The notes beneath the pieces were generated by a model. The model searched no databases and had not been told where the DNA came from. It saw nothing but the letters and a program-made list of their open reading frames with translations. This document shows, piece after piece, positions 10,023 to 22,952 of a DNA stretch of 64,000 nucleotides. The position numbers were made by a program, and so were the translations under genes. Location: the NCBI GenBank assembly GCA_022702545.1, contig JAHRBC010000002.1:3658001-3722000 (forward strand). Reading direction: 5' to 3'. Each line of letters opens with the position of its first letter. Position 1 is the first letter of the stretch. Source of the stretch: Phycomyces nitens. Its lineage: Eukaryota > Mucoromycota > Mucoromycetes > Mucorales > Phycomycetaceae.

Positions 10023-11100
10023 TCATGAACAAGCTCCCTTCTTTAGTACCGAGAGATCGAACCCAAGCACAGACCATGACTTTGGTCGCATGGTATTTGA
10101 AATGAATCTTTTGGGTCCAAGGTGCAGTTCTGTTTGGGAAAAGTTGTTTATCATGGCCTTTACTCTCTTTTGACGGATCTTTGCTGACCGGCGTACACTG
10201 GAAAGAACAGGAGCATCTACAAGGGGATTATTGAATCTATTGTTGTGCTGGTGCTCTAGGAATGAGACAAGGTCGTCGACTACTCTCTCACGCGTCCGTT
10301 TGTCATAGTATGTTGTACATTCACCTATTAAGGGTCAGTACAGATCTCGATCTTTCCCTTCTGGCTGTCTTACCACAACAGGAGACCATTGTATTCCAGA
10401 TTGAAGTCCCACAAAATCGAATAAAACTGGATTCCAATATCAGATATACCGCATTTTTTGCTGAATCGAAACAATGGTCCACTTTATGGCTTTTGATCAA
10501 AGAGATTACTTTGCTGCGTACTTCTTCGCTCACATTCAACTCAAAGGGGCTGCTGTCCGTCAGGTAAAGGGCAAATATATGGTGAGCACTGATCCATTGT
10601 TGCTTTGGAACCGTCTTGAGCTTGTCATATCGCTCGGTCTCTAGAAAAAAAAACTATGATGAATTAATATCATTGCAATTCGCCATACATACCAAATTTT
10701 CGCATGAGAATTCACTGATCAAATAACGTAGAAAGAAACAGAGTGGGACCCTGGATTTCAGCATGGCCTTGAGGCCTTGTTTGCGTATCTCCGAAATGCA
10801 AATGTCCAATGGTAAATGTTCTCCAAAGAAAGAGTCTAATTTACGAGCAGATTGGTCTTGACGGGTATTGTAGAGCGTATCGGTCTCTTGTTTTGTCTGA
10901 TCAAAAAGAGGTTGGTATTCTTCTGGTTCTTCAACCAAAGAATTAGGGAAGAGTATGATATCAGAACGCATTTTAATAGGGTGAAGATATAAAGAAGAAG
11001 AGAGAGAGAGACTAAATATCAATATGATACTAAAGGGCTTAGGAAGCATGCGATATAAACGGCTACTGAAATTAAAGAGGTCTCCAAAGCCAGACGCCAT
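10023..11100 (-). CDS. RGS-domain protein (regulator of G-protein signalling)
   Basis: Predicted GTPase-activating protein for heterotrimeric G-alpha subunits. Exons 10693-11100, 10374-10653 and 10023-10324 give 329 residues. The RGS box starts around residue 85: LDSFFGEHLPLDICISEIRK, GLKAMLKSRVPLCFFLRYL, SEFSCENL, FFLETERYDKL, then the helical segment QQWISAHHIFALYL and the end DSAKNAVYLILESSFIRF. The C-terminal extension is basic and of unknown role. Residues about 20-43 (PFSIILIFSLSLSSSLYL) form a hydrophobic stretch that may be a membrane anchor, unless it reflects an unrecognised intron. Joining GAAAATTTG to nine T and CTAGAG restores the RGS motif ENL-FFFLE. The two 7TM genes in this window could belong to the same kind of pathway, but no link is shown. 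Confidence 0.84.
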
Positions 11101-12212
11101 CTCTGTGAGGTTCAGAAATGTTTATGAATATGCAGCTTTATATATTCTATTTAAGGAATTTCTTATCGGTATCAACCGATCCAAAGACTCGTACATTTAT
11201 GAGTGTCTGTCATAGACATCAAGTCCCTCTATTTAAACCATCTTATTCAGATTTACCTTTGGATATTGGCCAGGTTGTTAAGCTGGATCTATATCTTTCA
11301 AAATCAACAATATAATATTCTGGCTAACCAAAAATAATAAATAAAAGGGTCCCAATTGATCCCGTATTTCCTTAGTTTCTTTCAGTAATCGGTCAAATTT
11401 CTCCAAAGAGAGATAATCAAGGAACAAAGTATATATCACCATATCCCTGGAGCAATTCTATTCGCCTTGTTAAATTCATCTTTTTATTGGTTCATTCAGG
11501 GTCTATTGCATCATCATCATTACCAACATTTATCTTATTGGCCATATTGATATCTGAATCAATGTCATCACTGGATCCTTGCGTGTTTCCTAGACCCTCC
11601 AATAGAGCCACTCGACAGGTAAAACAAACAGAGAGGTAATCAAGAGCAGACCCAAGGGATAATATGAATTGAAACATAAGATTAGGTAATACATAATCAT
11701 CAATTTATGCAATACCAAGAAACACTTCTTTTTTGTAGTTCACGTAAATCCTAGTCTACATCTACAATAATAGCAACGAGAAAATGTACCCCAAGGACAA
11801 AGGAAACACTGGCCTTGGTTCTTAATAGTTTGTTAATAATCAAATGTCAATTTCTGGATTTTTTTGTTTTTTTTATTCTTGACACTTTCTTTAGATGGCT
11901 GATTTTCAAACAATAGAACAATTGACACAAACTAGCCGTGATTATAGAATGTTGTGAATAAAACATGGATATATTTACAAGGGAATATTGATGCCATATG
12001 TACAATTGACCAAACATTACTAGTCTTTGGTTTGGAGCTAGTGAAAATGAAATATATCAATAATCTAAGCAGCCAAATGTCTTGACGCAAGACAAGATTC
12101 TTTTTTTAAAAAAAAAAGATTTATTAGAGTTTTTGGTACAATAAAATTACAACGATTAAGTTTTATACAGTAGATTTCTATAGGGGTGTATTAGAGTATT
12201 GGAGTACTGCTG
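11101..12212. other. Intergenic, 1.1 kb
   Basis: AT-rich gap between the RING-gene 3' end and the RGS start. It contains one 61-codon ATG reading frame on the minus strand (11492-11677; MFQFILSLGSALDYL start, acidic end). I recognise no family in it and do not call it a gene. Confidence 0.5.
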
Positions 12213-13575
12213 TCAAATGAGTTTACGCCATATGCTGCGTTTCTTTGCTTCAAGTTTCTTGAGTGCTTCAACACAATTTTCTTTGCAGAGAGGACATTCT
12301 CCGGATTTGCAGGTAAGCCAAGGATCTAAAGAATATAATGTTCATTAGATTGTTTGGTTTGATTCTGTTAATCTACTTAAACTTACCAATGCATTGGGCA
12401 TGATATTCATGTTTGCATGGAAGTCCTCTAACGGTGTCTCCACCGATCATGCCCTCCAAGCAAATCACACAGACATTTTCTTCGGTGTTTGCCGATGAAG
12501 AGGAGTCCTGGTGTGTTGATCCCAGAAAATGAGAAGCAGGCGGGGCAGTTACAATGGTACGAGTAAGAAGCAAGCTGATCTTTGAAGGGTCAAGAAGTTC
12601 TTTTCCCATAGGAAGCTCTTCAGTCATGGCCATTTCTGGATCCAAAGATATTTCACGAACCATGCGTCGGCGCCAGAGACACCAATGTATTCCGACTATT
12701 GAAGATCAAAAGGATGGTTCTCCAAGGTAAGCAGTCATGAAATGGCAAGATATGTATATTTGACTTACGTGATGTACAGAATCCAAGTACAAGCAGAGTA
12801 ATGACAATAATCATGGCCAGCTCCATGGAAGACCGACCTTCTGGAGATGTCGGGTACATATAAACACGAATTCCTTGCGAGAATTTCGTGCCATTGACAA
12901 CCTTTGGGATAGCCTTTGTCGAGTCTTCCAACAGTCTATGGAGCGTTCTACCGGTATGAGAGTTTACATAAAAGGCTGGTATCTCGATGCCAGAATCCCG
13001 AGGAATAACCTAAGAAATTGACAGGTTAAGTACAAAAAAAAAGACATCAAAGAGATTGGGTTATTTACCATTTTAACCTTTCGTTCAAAGCTGGTGCCAT
13101 GATCGGGATCTCTATCGTAAACAATCACTGCAACTGCTCCATGTTTTTGAGCCAGTAGAATCTTGCTTGCAAAAGTACATCCTCCACGCTGGATCAGTGC
13201 AATTAGAGGGATCTTTGGGAAACCTTCTTCTGTAATCGTGAGCGGTTCAGCATTGCAAGACAGACCACGGTTGTAGAGGATTCCTTCGAGACCATCTCTT
13301 GGAGGAAGAGTCAGATTTGCTGCTGCTTCTACAAGGTCGTATGTGTTTACAGAAAGTGACACTTTTTCGACTTTTGAAAGCGAATCCATGTCAGAGCTTA
13401 GCCACACCGAATCTTTAGAGACAACAAGATGCTTGTGAGTATACAGAAAAAATATTGATAGTCTATTGTTTGTTATTGATTTACCTTGCGAGATATAAGG
13501 CCCAGAAATGGCTGCCATGCCATTTTTGACATTGATGGCCAGTAGACAGAATGTATAGAGCAGAAATGTTTTCAT
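12213..13575 (-). CDS. PA-TM-RING ubiquitin ligase (RNF13/RNF167 type)
   Basis: Endosomal or vacuolar membrane E3 ligase of the protease-associated/TM/RING class. Exons 13485-13575, 13069-13412, 12769-13009, 12387-12695 and 12213-12325 give 365 residues. A signal peptide (MKTFLLYTFCLLAINVKNGMA) leads to a luminal PA domain with IPLIALIQRGGCTFASKILL and HGAVAVIVYDRD. The TM helix is MELAMIIVITLLVLGFC, followed by basic RRRM. The RING-H2 is [36 protein letters not shown], with all eight metal ligands present. The intron-1 acceptor is uncertain: the frame also reads through it, and a 72-nt in-phase intron (13413-13484) is preferred because it removes a low-complexity insert. Confidence 0.9.
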
Positions 13576-13863
13576 TGAAAAGATAAGAGTTTGTTTTTTG
13601 GGAACAAGTGAAAAAGAAGAGAAAGAGAGAAAGAGAGAAAGATATATAGACAATTATTTCGGAAAGGCAGGGTTTTTTAAAAGTGATTAGTAAAATGTTT
13701 GACTGAGATGTCAAAGGTCTCAAAGATGAGTAAATTAAAGAAATTGGGACGTTTTCATTTTAGCTTATGGATAGCATTGCTTGTTTGTTACATATGTATG
13801 CAATCTGGCCAGTGGACCCTGGAACTATTCATGTTTTATTATTGTTTTGTTGATCAATGCAGC

Positions 13864-15640
13864 TCATGAAATATCCATATATTCCACAGCGCGTGTTTCT
13901 CTGTTTTCAGCTTCTGCTACAGTAAGCTTATAATCGTCGGCAAAAGGCCCATTTGAAACATCCTTGACAAAGTGATCAAACTTTGGCGTGGTATCTAATT
14001 GAATGTAAAATCCCATATTAACAAATAATTTTGGTTTCAGGTCTCGGGGAATCTTACTCTGATCAGATAATCCAGAAAGAGCGACAATGCAACGAAGTGT
14101 GGCTCGTACCAACTCTTGGTTTTTTTCCACCTCTTGCTTGACAGCATTGCTTCTCATCTTAAAGTCAAGAGTTGACTTGAAAGGCAAGACAAGGTCGTCA
14201 AGCTCTGATAAATAATTAGAGTACTGGGTGAGAAATAGAGAAAAAAGCTGGGTGAAGCCACGGCTTACTTTGAGTCACGGCTCTTATTGCGATTTTACTG
14301 AGACGAATCAGCATCAGATAGCCCAGCATCTTGATCTCATGCTGATCCTCAAGGCCTGCCCTCACACGGTCCAAGAATCCATGTACGTCAATTTTGTCTA
14401 AGCATGTACCAAGCAATGTATACATGCACTCGTAGGCAGCCTTTCAAGAGGTATCAATATCACACCAACCCAACCCAACGCATAAACACCCGTCTTCGAA
14501 GCATGAATATTACCTTTCTAATCTCAAGACCGTCGTCCACCTTGTGTTTAAAGGGCCCCATCTCAACTGTGTGAATCAGTTCTTCCTAATATATCATAAT
14601 ATATGCATCAGTCGCTACAGTCTCAGACATATTGTATCCGTCATACAGCATTTCCTTACCTTGATTACAGTCTCTTCATACAGCAGCGGGATCAATTGGC
14701 CGAGAACGTCTCGAATCAAATAAGGCTTACGGTGAACTGCCGAATTAATAGCCAAGAGTGCCAAACGACGAACATTCTGGGCCAACCCAAAAATAATAAT
14801 AATAATCATGAAATTCTGAACCAGCCTAATCTCCCTTGGTCTTCACTTACCAGATCAGAATCTTGCAACAGAATCAAGAACTGTGAAAGAATAGGCTTCA
14901 ACAAATCGTCGTAGGCCTGTGAGGGATCTACGACTGCATATTTGATGGCAGTTGCCACTGTGGCTCTCACATGAGCTGAAGGCGACGAGAGACGCTCCTA
15001 CCAAAACGTGTTTAATATATTAAAAATCAGTGAGACAAGATTTGCTTGAACATTGCAAAAGACTAGATATAAATTTATTTACCTCGAGCTGGGGCAAGAA
15101 TTTACGAGGGTCTGTCAAGGCAAGTTTGCCGAGACATTCGGCAACCACTGTGCGGGTGCCCTCTTCCTGCTCAGACTCGCTGCTTTCCAACAGCAAATCC
15201 CAGATTTCATTGGAAGCATCTCCCAAAGAAGCGTTCTCTCCGTGTTGATCATAGCGAGTAATTATCTGAAACAAAAAAGAAATAAATATATGCAAAACTT
15301 ATTAGACATATACATATAACCAGATTACCTCCTTAAGGGCATGTAGCAGCAAGTAGCGACGCTTTGGGTAAGCCTTCATCTGATCGACAATCAATGGCAA
15401 GTACCGGCTAATATTACCAACACTCATGTTACCTGGACACACCCAAAAAATAATAATAATGAGTATCTAGCCTAATAAACACGAATATTTTTTAAATATG
15501 ATACTTACCCAATGCAAATGCAGCAGCAAATTTGACTTCTTCCGACTGGACTGAGAATAAGTCCAGGATCTGTTCGTGGATATTACCCAAATGACTCAAG
15601 TCACTAAGCATACATCAAAGGGTTCAGATTTTTTTAAAAA

Positions 15641-15677
<37 letters not shown>

Positions 15678-18600
15678 CATGGACACAATAAAGCAACTTA
15701 CATTCTGCGGCCAATCTCGCCTAGTGTCAAAAGACTGAGATATTTGATAGAGTCATTTGTTTCAGGATCCTTTGGAAATTATTGATGTCATGTAAATTAT
15801 TGTATGCAAGTCTAAAAATCAGCCTGTTTTTTTTTTTTTTACCTCAATGTAGTTCTGGAAGGTCTCGATCGTAGCCTTGCGATTCTCTGGACTGGTGTTT
15901 ACTGTCAAGACCGCCACGCACTGAGCCACAGTAGCGGCGGCTTGCTTATTAGCCACAGCCGCCACACCGCCAGCAGAAACACCGCTAGTTTTTACGTTCA
16001 GAAGAGGCTCAACCAATCCCTTGACCAGGTTTTGGTACTCGTCGGGGCAAGCCTTTGTCAAAGCAGTAAAGAGTGACAGGAGACTATTCAAGGCATATCC
16101 CTGGAGAAGAGGGGACTGGATCAACTGCAGGAGGGAGGGTAGAATCGAAACTCTCATGTTTTCAGCTGAACTGGGGCTGACAGTAATGATCGATTCAATG
16201 GCCTTGAGAGCCAATGGAAGCAGATGAAGATCGGCATCACATACTAGAGGTTTCAGTTCGGCCAATAAAGACTTGCAACTGTCTGGCGAAAGATTCTGAC
16301 CGAATCTAAAGAATAAAAGAAATCAATAATATGATCTAATACACAAATGAGCCCGTAAAATGGCAAACTATAATACCTCTTCACCAAAATGTTCAAACAC
16401 TCAAGACTGGCAATACGAATTGTACGGTTGCTCTTTCTAAGCAAAAGACCAATCTCATCTACGGCCTCTAAAACACATCTTTCAAGTTCTTCACCAGCTG
16501 CAGCAGGACTCTGGGAAACAATCGCAAGGGTTCGTACACTGATCAACCGCGTGACTTCGTTCTTTAGGCGATCTAAAAGGACATCCCATGCCTGGCGTTG
16601 CTTTGACTGAAGCACATCCCCAGCTTGGGCCAACAGGGCACCAAGACACATTATCGAGCGCTCCTTAACCTCCTGGTCGGCATCATTTGTGCCGAGAATT
16701 TTGAGAGTAGAGTCAAAGATTTCCAAAAGGTATGGTCTATAGGCCTCGTTCATTGGCTCAATACCATTTTTGGCTGTCTCGGTACGATGAATGGGACGAA
16801 TAACCTTGATGAGTTCAACACAGACCAAAAAGGCCTCGGATGTAATCTTGTAAAACTTGTCCGACAAGGTGTTGATGATGGCGGGACACAGACGATCAAG
16901 ATATGGGTGAAGAACATTGGGTGGGTGGCTACGAAGGAAGCGACGCAAAAAGGCAAGAACTTCGATTTTAAGGTTGGATGTCAAAGCCACCTGCTGCTGC
17001 TCTGAGGCAGAGCTACTAAGGGAAGACACGATGACTGGAACAAAAAGTTCTACTTCTTGATCCAAACCACCATGGAGAACAGTAACAAGCTCACGCAAGA
17101 GGTGGAATCCAATCTGACGGGTCTGGGTAGACTTTGAGCCAAGTTGCTGAGCAAGGGCATGGCTCAGCTTGGGCACTAACTGTCTAAGGAGTTGCTTGGG
17201 ACTAGATGAAGCAGTACAAAGTTAATACATAAATACCAATATATCTATCTATATATTGTTACCCTGTTCCAGTCTCCATAAGATTACTCGACACAGCGAC
17301 CATTGGACGAATAAAAGTCAATAAAGAATCTTCATCACTTCCTGTCACATCAAAGTCTAGAACGGTATTTTCATCATCTACAATGATCTCGGTATTCTCT
17401 CCACCATACAGACTAGTCTGACGCAGGAGAACGATAAATGTCTGCAGAATATCAGCACGGACCGACTCTTCTCTTTCTTTAAAACGACTAATGAGAGCAG
17501 GAGCAACGCTCTGGTAGAGTTGCTGAAGAAGATCCGAGCGAGTCTCAATGACGGCTGCCAGGACCTTGGTTGCCGAACGACGGACCTTCCAAGACATATC
17601 ATCATCGTCATCCGAATAATCACTATCACAAAGCATCAGTGCCTCGTTTATGCCAATATGTTCACATAAAATAAACAATTGGACTTACATAATATCATCG
17701 TACTCTTCCTCTTCCTCCTCTTCATCGTCCTCTTCCATATCTTCATCCTATCGATCATCAAGGCTGTTAATATCTGACCCTAAAAATTGATCCCATAACC
17801 TGGTTTATATAACATTCTCACCTCGTCGTCTCTTACAATATTGGGGTCGTAGCGGAGGTATTCAAGTCCGAGGGAAATAATGCGATCCGTATAAGGGGTA
17901 ATTTTATGAGGACAGCGAAGAACAAACGACTCCAATGTCTGGAGACAGATCTCACGCAGCTCATCATCCTCTTCGGCTTCTGCAGTATAGACCTCGATAA
18001 TTGAGACCAACTCGGGAAGGTAGTCAGCCAGACGAGCAGTGCTGTAACGACTATGATTTGGATAAATAAACAGGTTTGGCAGTAGGACTATAGTTATATA
18101 AGTATATACCTCAGCATACCCGTGCACTGAACAAGTGTACGCAGTCTGTCTCCTGTAGCACTCTTGTTATTCAGTTGGGTCAAGAGATAGGTAATCAAAT
18201 CCTTAAACATGGCGTCATTAGCATGGACTGCGAAATGGCCAACAGCCAGAATTGTTCTCTTGCGGACCGCAGCACGAGGATGGGCCAACAATGGCAATAA
18301 GGTGTTCTTGACCTGTGTCTGTTTGCTGGCCGGGATCTGGGCACCAAACCGTGAAAGAACCTCGGCCAGAACATCCAAGGCATCCATCTCCATTTCATAT
18401 GTTGTGCTTGGATCCTTTAAGATCTCCAGTGCCTTTGGGACAAGCACATTGCTGATCGTATCTCCTTTGATGGAATTTACTTCCAGTACAACCGTCTTTA
18501 AGCCTATTTATTGAATGTCAATCTTGGGCTTTGGATTGTCGCGCAGTCAAATGGAAAATAACACCTTACCCACACTTGCAATGCCGCGGAGTTCTTCATT

Positions 18601-19051
18601 CTCTCGCTGCGCTGCAAATCCACATAGACACTCTACAATCTCAATAATATGCTCTTCCTGGATTTGCTTCACAAGAGGTCCAAGACTATGGGGAAAGCAG
18701 TTTAGTCCATGTATTTGTGAAGCCACAGCAAAAAGGGATTTTGTGGAAAGATTGTCATATTTTATGCACACACCACTTGACAGCAAGATTCTGCACTTCG
18801 CCATTCTTATCGTCCATCAACTTCAGGACAGCACGGACAACTTTTATTTCGACCGATTTCTCAAGTGTAAACGATGGCTTTTGAAGTTCATTCATAAGGT
18901 CATTGAGGGCCATATACCGGAAATCCCTATCCTCATTGCACATCTGTACGCATAATATTATTGAGTGTTCGGTCCTAGTCTTGTGGGCTGTTTAGAACTT
19001 TCTAACCTTCTCGAGGAGATTAGCCACCATGTACGCGTTTGTAACCGGCAT
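13864..19051 (-). CDS. CAND1: CAND1/TIP120, cullin-associated exchange factor
   Basis: HEAT-repeat protein that binds un-neddylated cullin-RBX1 and exchanges F-box/substrate adaptors on SCF ligases. The gene has about 19 exons between 19051 (start [15 protein letters not shown]) and the stop at 13864 and should encode roughly 1,200 residues, the usual CAND1 size. Characteristic segments include [19 protein letters not shown] near the N-terminus, [30 protein letters not shown], an acidic run of Asp/Glu around 17695-17745 and [19 protein letters not shown]. The C-terminal TIP120 region ends AVEYMDIS, close to the MDTS ending of human CAND1. One intron contains a (CA)n tract. Exon limits were checked at several junctions but not all. 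Confidence 0.93.
15644..15676. repeat. (CA)n microsatellite in a CAND1 intron
   Basis: About 16 uninterrupted CA dinucleotides preceded by an A tract. Confidence 0.9.
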
Positions 19052-19349
19052 CTTTAGTGATTTCAAATAGCAGTAACTTGAACGCGCGTAAAGAGAAACG
19101 AAATTAAAAATGAAAGGGGGGGAAAAGAAGAGAATATAGTCTGGCTGCATGTCGTATGCTTCTCAGTGACTGGCATTTAACTATGGCTCACATCGAAAAT
19201 GTTTATACAAAGATCAGAGAATAATTGTGTTCTCTAGGCTAATGGATTATTAGAGCCATCTTTCGAGTGTTTAAATATATATAATATGGACCATATGGTT
19301 GAATATAAAAGAGGTTGAAGAGTAGATGTAAGCAGTCGATAAAAAGTTA

Positions 19350-21029
19350 TTATGTAATGGTAATACAATCCATAGGCAAATGTACCCAGCTGGCAAAAGA
19401 CACCAGTAATTTAGCCTTGTCTAGATTCTTGCCAATAAGAACCATCTTGCTCTCATTATCCAGCATGTTCTCTGCATAGCCTTCCTGAATATCATAGAGA
19501 TCCTGGACGCCCTGGACTACCATTCGCTTCTTTGGGTCTCCTTGTCTATCCTTTGGAAGTTGTAGAATACCCTTGAGGCGCAGTACAATTACCGGGTCAC
19601 TACTGGCAGCAGTCGATTCACCCACAGGTGGAATCGTCTTTTCCCAGAGCAAGGCCTGGATCCATGCTTCGAGATTTTCAAGGGTGTCCAGCTGAGGGAA
19701 TTGGATGCAGATAGTTTGTACATCCTTTAAAAGACAAATAAGCATCACCAATTCTGTGTTACTATATCTACATATCTTTCTTACATGGCTCAATTTGTGG
19801 GCATGTCCACTGCCATGGTGCTCAATCTTATTGGCTTGCTCGGCAACAGTGTCGACGGCATGAATGTCATAGGCACGGATATCAAGCACAAAATCCAAGG
19901 GAATTCTACAGCCTCATTAGATTAATCAAAAGTCTGTTTTTTTTTTGTTTTTTTTTTACTTACTTTGATCGTTCTGTGCGTAGAATATCAGCAACAGAAT
20001 TGACTGTCTTGATCTCTTTCTCAAGGTCATTCATTTCTTGCTTTGTCAACAGGTCTTCTTTGTTGAGCACAATTCGATCTGCAATGGCAATCTGTCTAAA
20101 CCCCCACCAACATAGACTGTTAGTTTTAATTGTTGGATTTTATAATAATATACTTGCTTGAGGGCCTCGTTGATCATCGTGTCGTCCTTTTTTTCTGTCA
20201 TGTACTACGATTCCAGTCGATTGAGCTGTCATGAATCCCACCTCTACTTATCCTTACCTGTCCAATGTTCTTGGCGTCTACCAGTGTGACAATTCCATCG
20301 AGATAAATTTCGCTTCCAAGGCCATCATCTAACCAGAACATGGATGCAATTGGCCCAGGATCCGCCAGTCCACTAGCAAACATAATAATCCATCAGATTG
20401 GCTGAATCAAATCATCAGCCTGGGATCCTTCATACCTTGTCTCTAGCAGAATATAATCAAACTTTCCTCTCTTTTCCATAAGATTCTCAATGGCCTTTAC
20501 ACCAATATCCCTAGTACATGGCATTAGTATGCCTGTCTCCTTTTGTATCAGAAAACAAGCTTACTTGACGGAACAGCATAAACAGCCATTTCGGAGTTCA
20601 AGCCATTCCTCGTACAGAGTTCCCTCTTGGTTGATCGACAATGATTTTTCAATGTCGCTGCCTAGTCATCAACTCTTTTAATAAAAGATCATCTTGACTT
20701 GAGGATCCCAAACCATACTTTCTCCAAATTCATTCAAAATAACAGCAATCTTCTTTTCATGTTTCTCTGTCAAGATATAATTCAAAAGCGTAGTCTTTCC
20801 ACTTCCCAGGAATCCTACCCAATGATTAGTTTGTGAAAAGTAAATGAAATCATTTACCTGTCACGATTGTTACGGGGATCTTGCGATGCTCTTCCTCCTC
20901 AACGGCTAGTGGAACACTATGACATGTTGTGTGAATATAAGAATCGGGTCTATGATCAATCTAAAGAAAGTCGATCTACCTTTCCAAAGAAGCAGGCACA
21001 AGGTCAGGAATCTCGTCAAAATCAGACAT
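19350..21029 (-). CDS. CobW/COG0523 GTPase, ZNG1-type zinc metallochaperone
   Basis: G3E-family GTPase. The ZNG1 subgroup delivers zinc to methionine aminopeptidase 1. The first exons are 20980-21029, 20858-20916, 20719-20814 and 20565-20661; the last coding region ends at 19350. Motifs in order are an N-terminal EIPDLVPA; Walker [16 protein letters not shown] across an exon junction; FGES; the CxCC metal motif GCLCCSVK; the DG/D region [16 protein letters not shown]; a His-rich loop ([12 protein letters not shown]); and a C-terminal CobW domain ([30 protein letters not shown]). Vertebrate ZNG1 starts with a CPELVPI motif that docks on METAP1; here the position of the Cys is occupied by Ile. 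A metal-chaperone role is inferred from the family. Confidence 0.9.
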
Positions 21030-21660
21030 TGGGTGTCAAACAGTGATTTAACGTGTGTTTGGTGCTTTATTGAATGACACGCAAATGATGCGGAGCTTCA
21101 GTATTGAATGATGACGTTAATTTCCTTGTCGTTTTTGCATTATGACTCTAATGATATTAAAACCTTTTGTATTATTGGCCCCAATTGTTTATTCAACAAG
21201 AATGCATATGGTGTATGAGAACAACTTGTTACCATGGCAATTAGTCATCAAATACCCATGCTTTAAAGCCAATTGAAAGTATGTGGATCTATTTGATCTG
21301 TAGCATAAGACCCACTCTCAAGAATATTACATCAGCTATTACAATGGAGCAAATCAATAGAGTACCAGAATTAGATGGTGGTTGTTTATTGTATATTAAT
21401 CCCAAGTTTTCATTTGCTTATTAAACTTGGGCATGGTTGTATTACAAGTAATCAAGTTGAAGTATTGTGCAAATTTCTATATACAAAATGCAGGATCACT
21501 GTAAAGATATTGAGCGATTATAAGATCCCTCCCATGACTTAAATAAAAGGAGTGTCTTTATGATCGATCATATACTTGATATGTATAACCAATCGATCTA
21601 GAGACATTTTATCATGAAATAAATATTGTCTAGTATATATAATAAAAGCAAGACATTTAT

Positions 21661-21890
21661 TCAATATAGAGTATGCTCACATTTATGCTTTTCTAAAACT
21701 ATTATATTATGCATAAATAGACAATAACTCTCATATACTCTCTTGTGCTCATCCACCCTTTGGCCAGAGCTTCTCTCAGCTATCTTAGTGTCGTAGATTT
21801 GGTTTGCCTTTATTACCGTCCAATATACTTCACATGATCTCAATTGGGCTCAAGTCAGAACCTGTCAATGACCGGCCAAGAATATCCTAT
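21661..21890 (-). pseudogene. Tc1/mariner-like transposase C-terminal relic
   Basis: On the minus strand, 21841-21876 reads GSDLSPIEIM followed by a stop in place of the usual Trp, then SILDGN. This matches the SPDLxPIExxW motif holding the third catalytic acidic residue of Tc1/mariner transposases. A WP dipeptide occurs just upstream in another frame, as expected for the conserved (D)WPxxSPDL string after a frameshift. The following frame (about 60 codons to 21661) is helical and charged like the end of such transposases. Stop codon and frameshift show it is dead. No terminal inverted repeats were located. Confidence 0.5.
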
Positions 21891-22739
21891 GTTTGTACTT
21901 TTTTTTGCCATTACAGGTTTATGCAGTGTGAGAAATATAAATAAATTAAAAAATGTATATCTTGACAGTAATTTCAAGGAGGATAAGCATTCTGTGAGGT
22001 TTGATTATTAAAGAAATAATAATAGAAATAATAATATATATTTTAGAGATCAATGATGTCTATAGTAACATCAACCTGTGCTCTACTTTGGTAAATGGCA
22101 ATATGTTTTGACATGTATATTTTTCGGGTTTTTTTTATGATTTCATAGTCATATAATGAGATATTAGGTTCCAGTTACTCTGTATAATCTACTAGCTGTT
22201 ACCCCGCCTAAATCCCTATAAATACTTCTTTTGTGTATTTCAATTTTCCAATCTATTAATTATTTGCGAGTCGATGTAAATGCAATATTCAATGAGTTTA
22301 TCCTTTGAATTAGACGTGAGAATCTGCCAGTAAATACTTTGCATATATTCTAGAGAGTAAAACAATTCAATAATTACAATATTATATTATAAAAAAGAGT
22401 AATAAATTGTGTATAAATGAATAAGGATTAAAGGTTCGGGAAGTATGTGGTACTTGAGAAACCTCTTTTTTAAATAGGCGATACTAAATAATAAATTCTT
22501 TAGATACACTTGCACTTGGATCCTCTAGTTAAATAGCTTCTTTACCTATTAAAAATGTGATGCTTTGTATTTAAAAAGATTAATAATAAATACACTATAA
22601 TATGTATTTTTACTAGGTGTTTGCCAAGAGAATGTTATGGAACTTACGTGAACAAGTAAAAGGCACGACCAAAAACATATTCCGACTCCGTGACTTGCGT
22701 TTTAAAAGTTTATTTTATTAAAACACCGATGGATTTGTC

Positions 22740-22952
22740 TATAAATAAGAGGTCGAAACCTGCCAATTCCTTTCTCTCTTCATTCGCAGTGGTAGATAAA
22801 TTATTGTCTTTCCACAGATATTGCTCCTCGTAATATGCTGGTTACTGGCGAGGATATGTTCTACCCAGCCCCAATGAGTTTTTTTATGTTTTTCTCATTG
22901 GTGGGGGAATGCTGTGAACCACCAATATGTGTTTAATGAACACGGTGAAAAA
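22740..22952 (+). other. Structured non-coding segment with TATA-like element
   Basis: TATAAATA at 22741-22748 is followed by two possible hairpins. CCTCG pairs with CGAGG across about 22826-22853. CCAATGAG at 22871-22878 pairs with CTCATTGG at 22894-22901, with a 15-nt U-rich loop. No Sm site or snRNA/snoRNA signature was recognised. Confidence 0.25.

Noticed and set aside
11492..11677. 61-codon minus-strand ORF
   Set aside because: Starts with ATG and has an acidic tail, but no homology, splice context or promoter evidence supports a gene.
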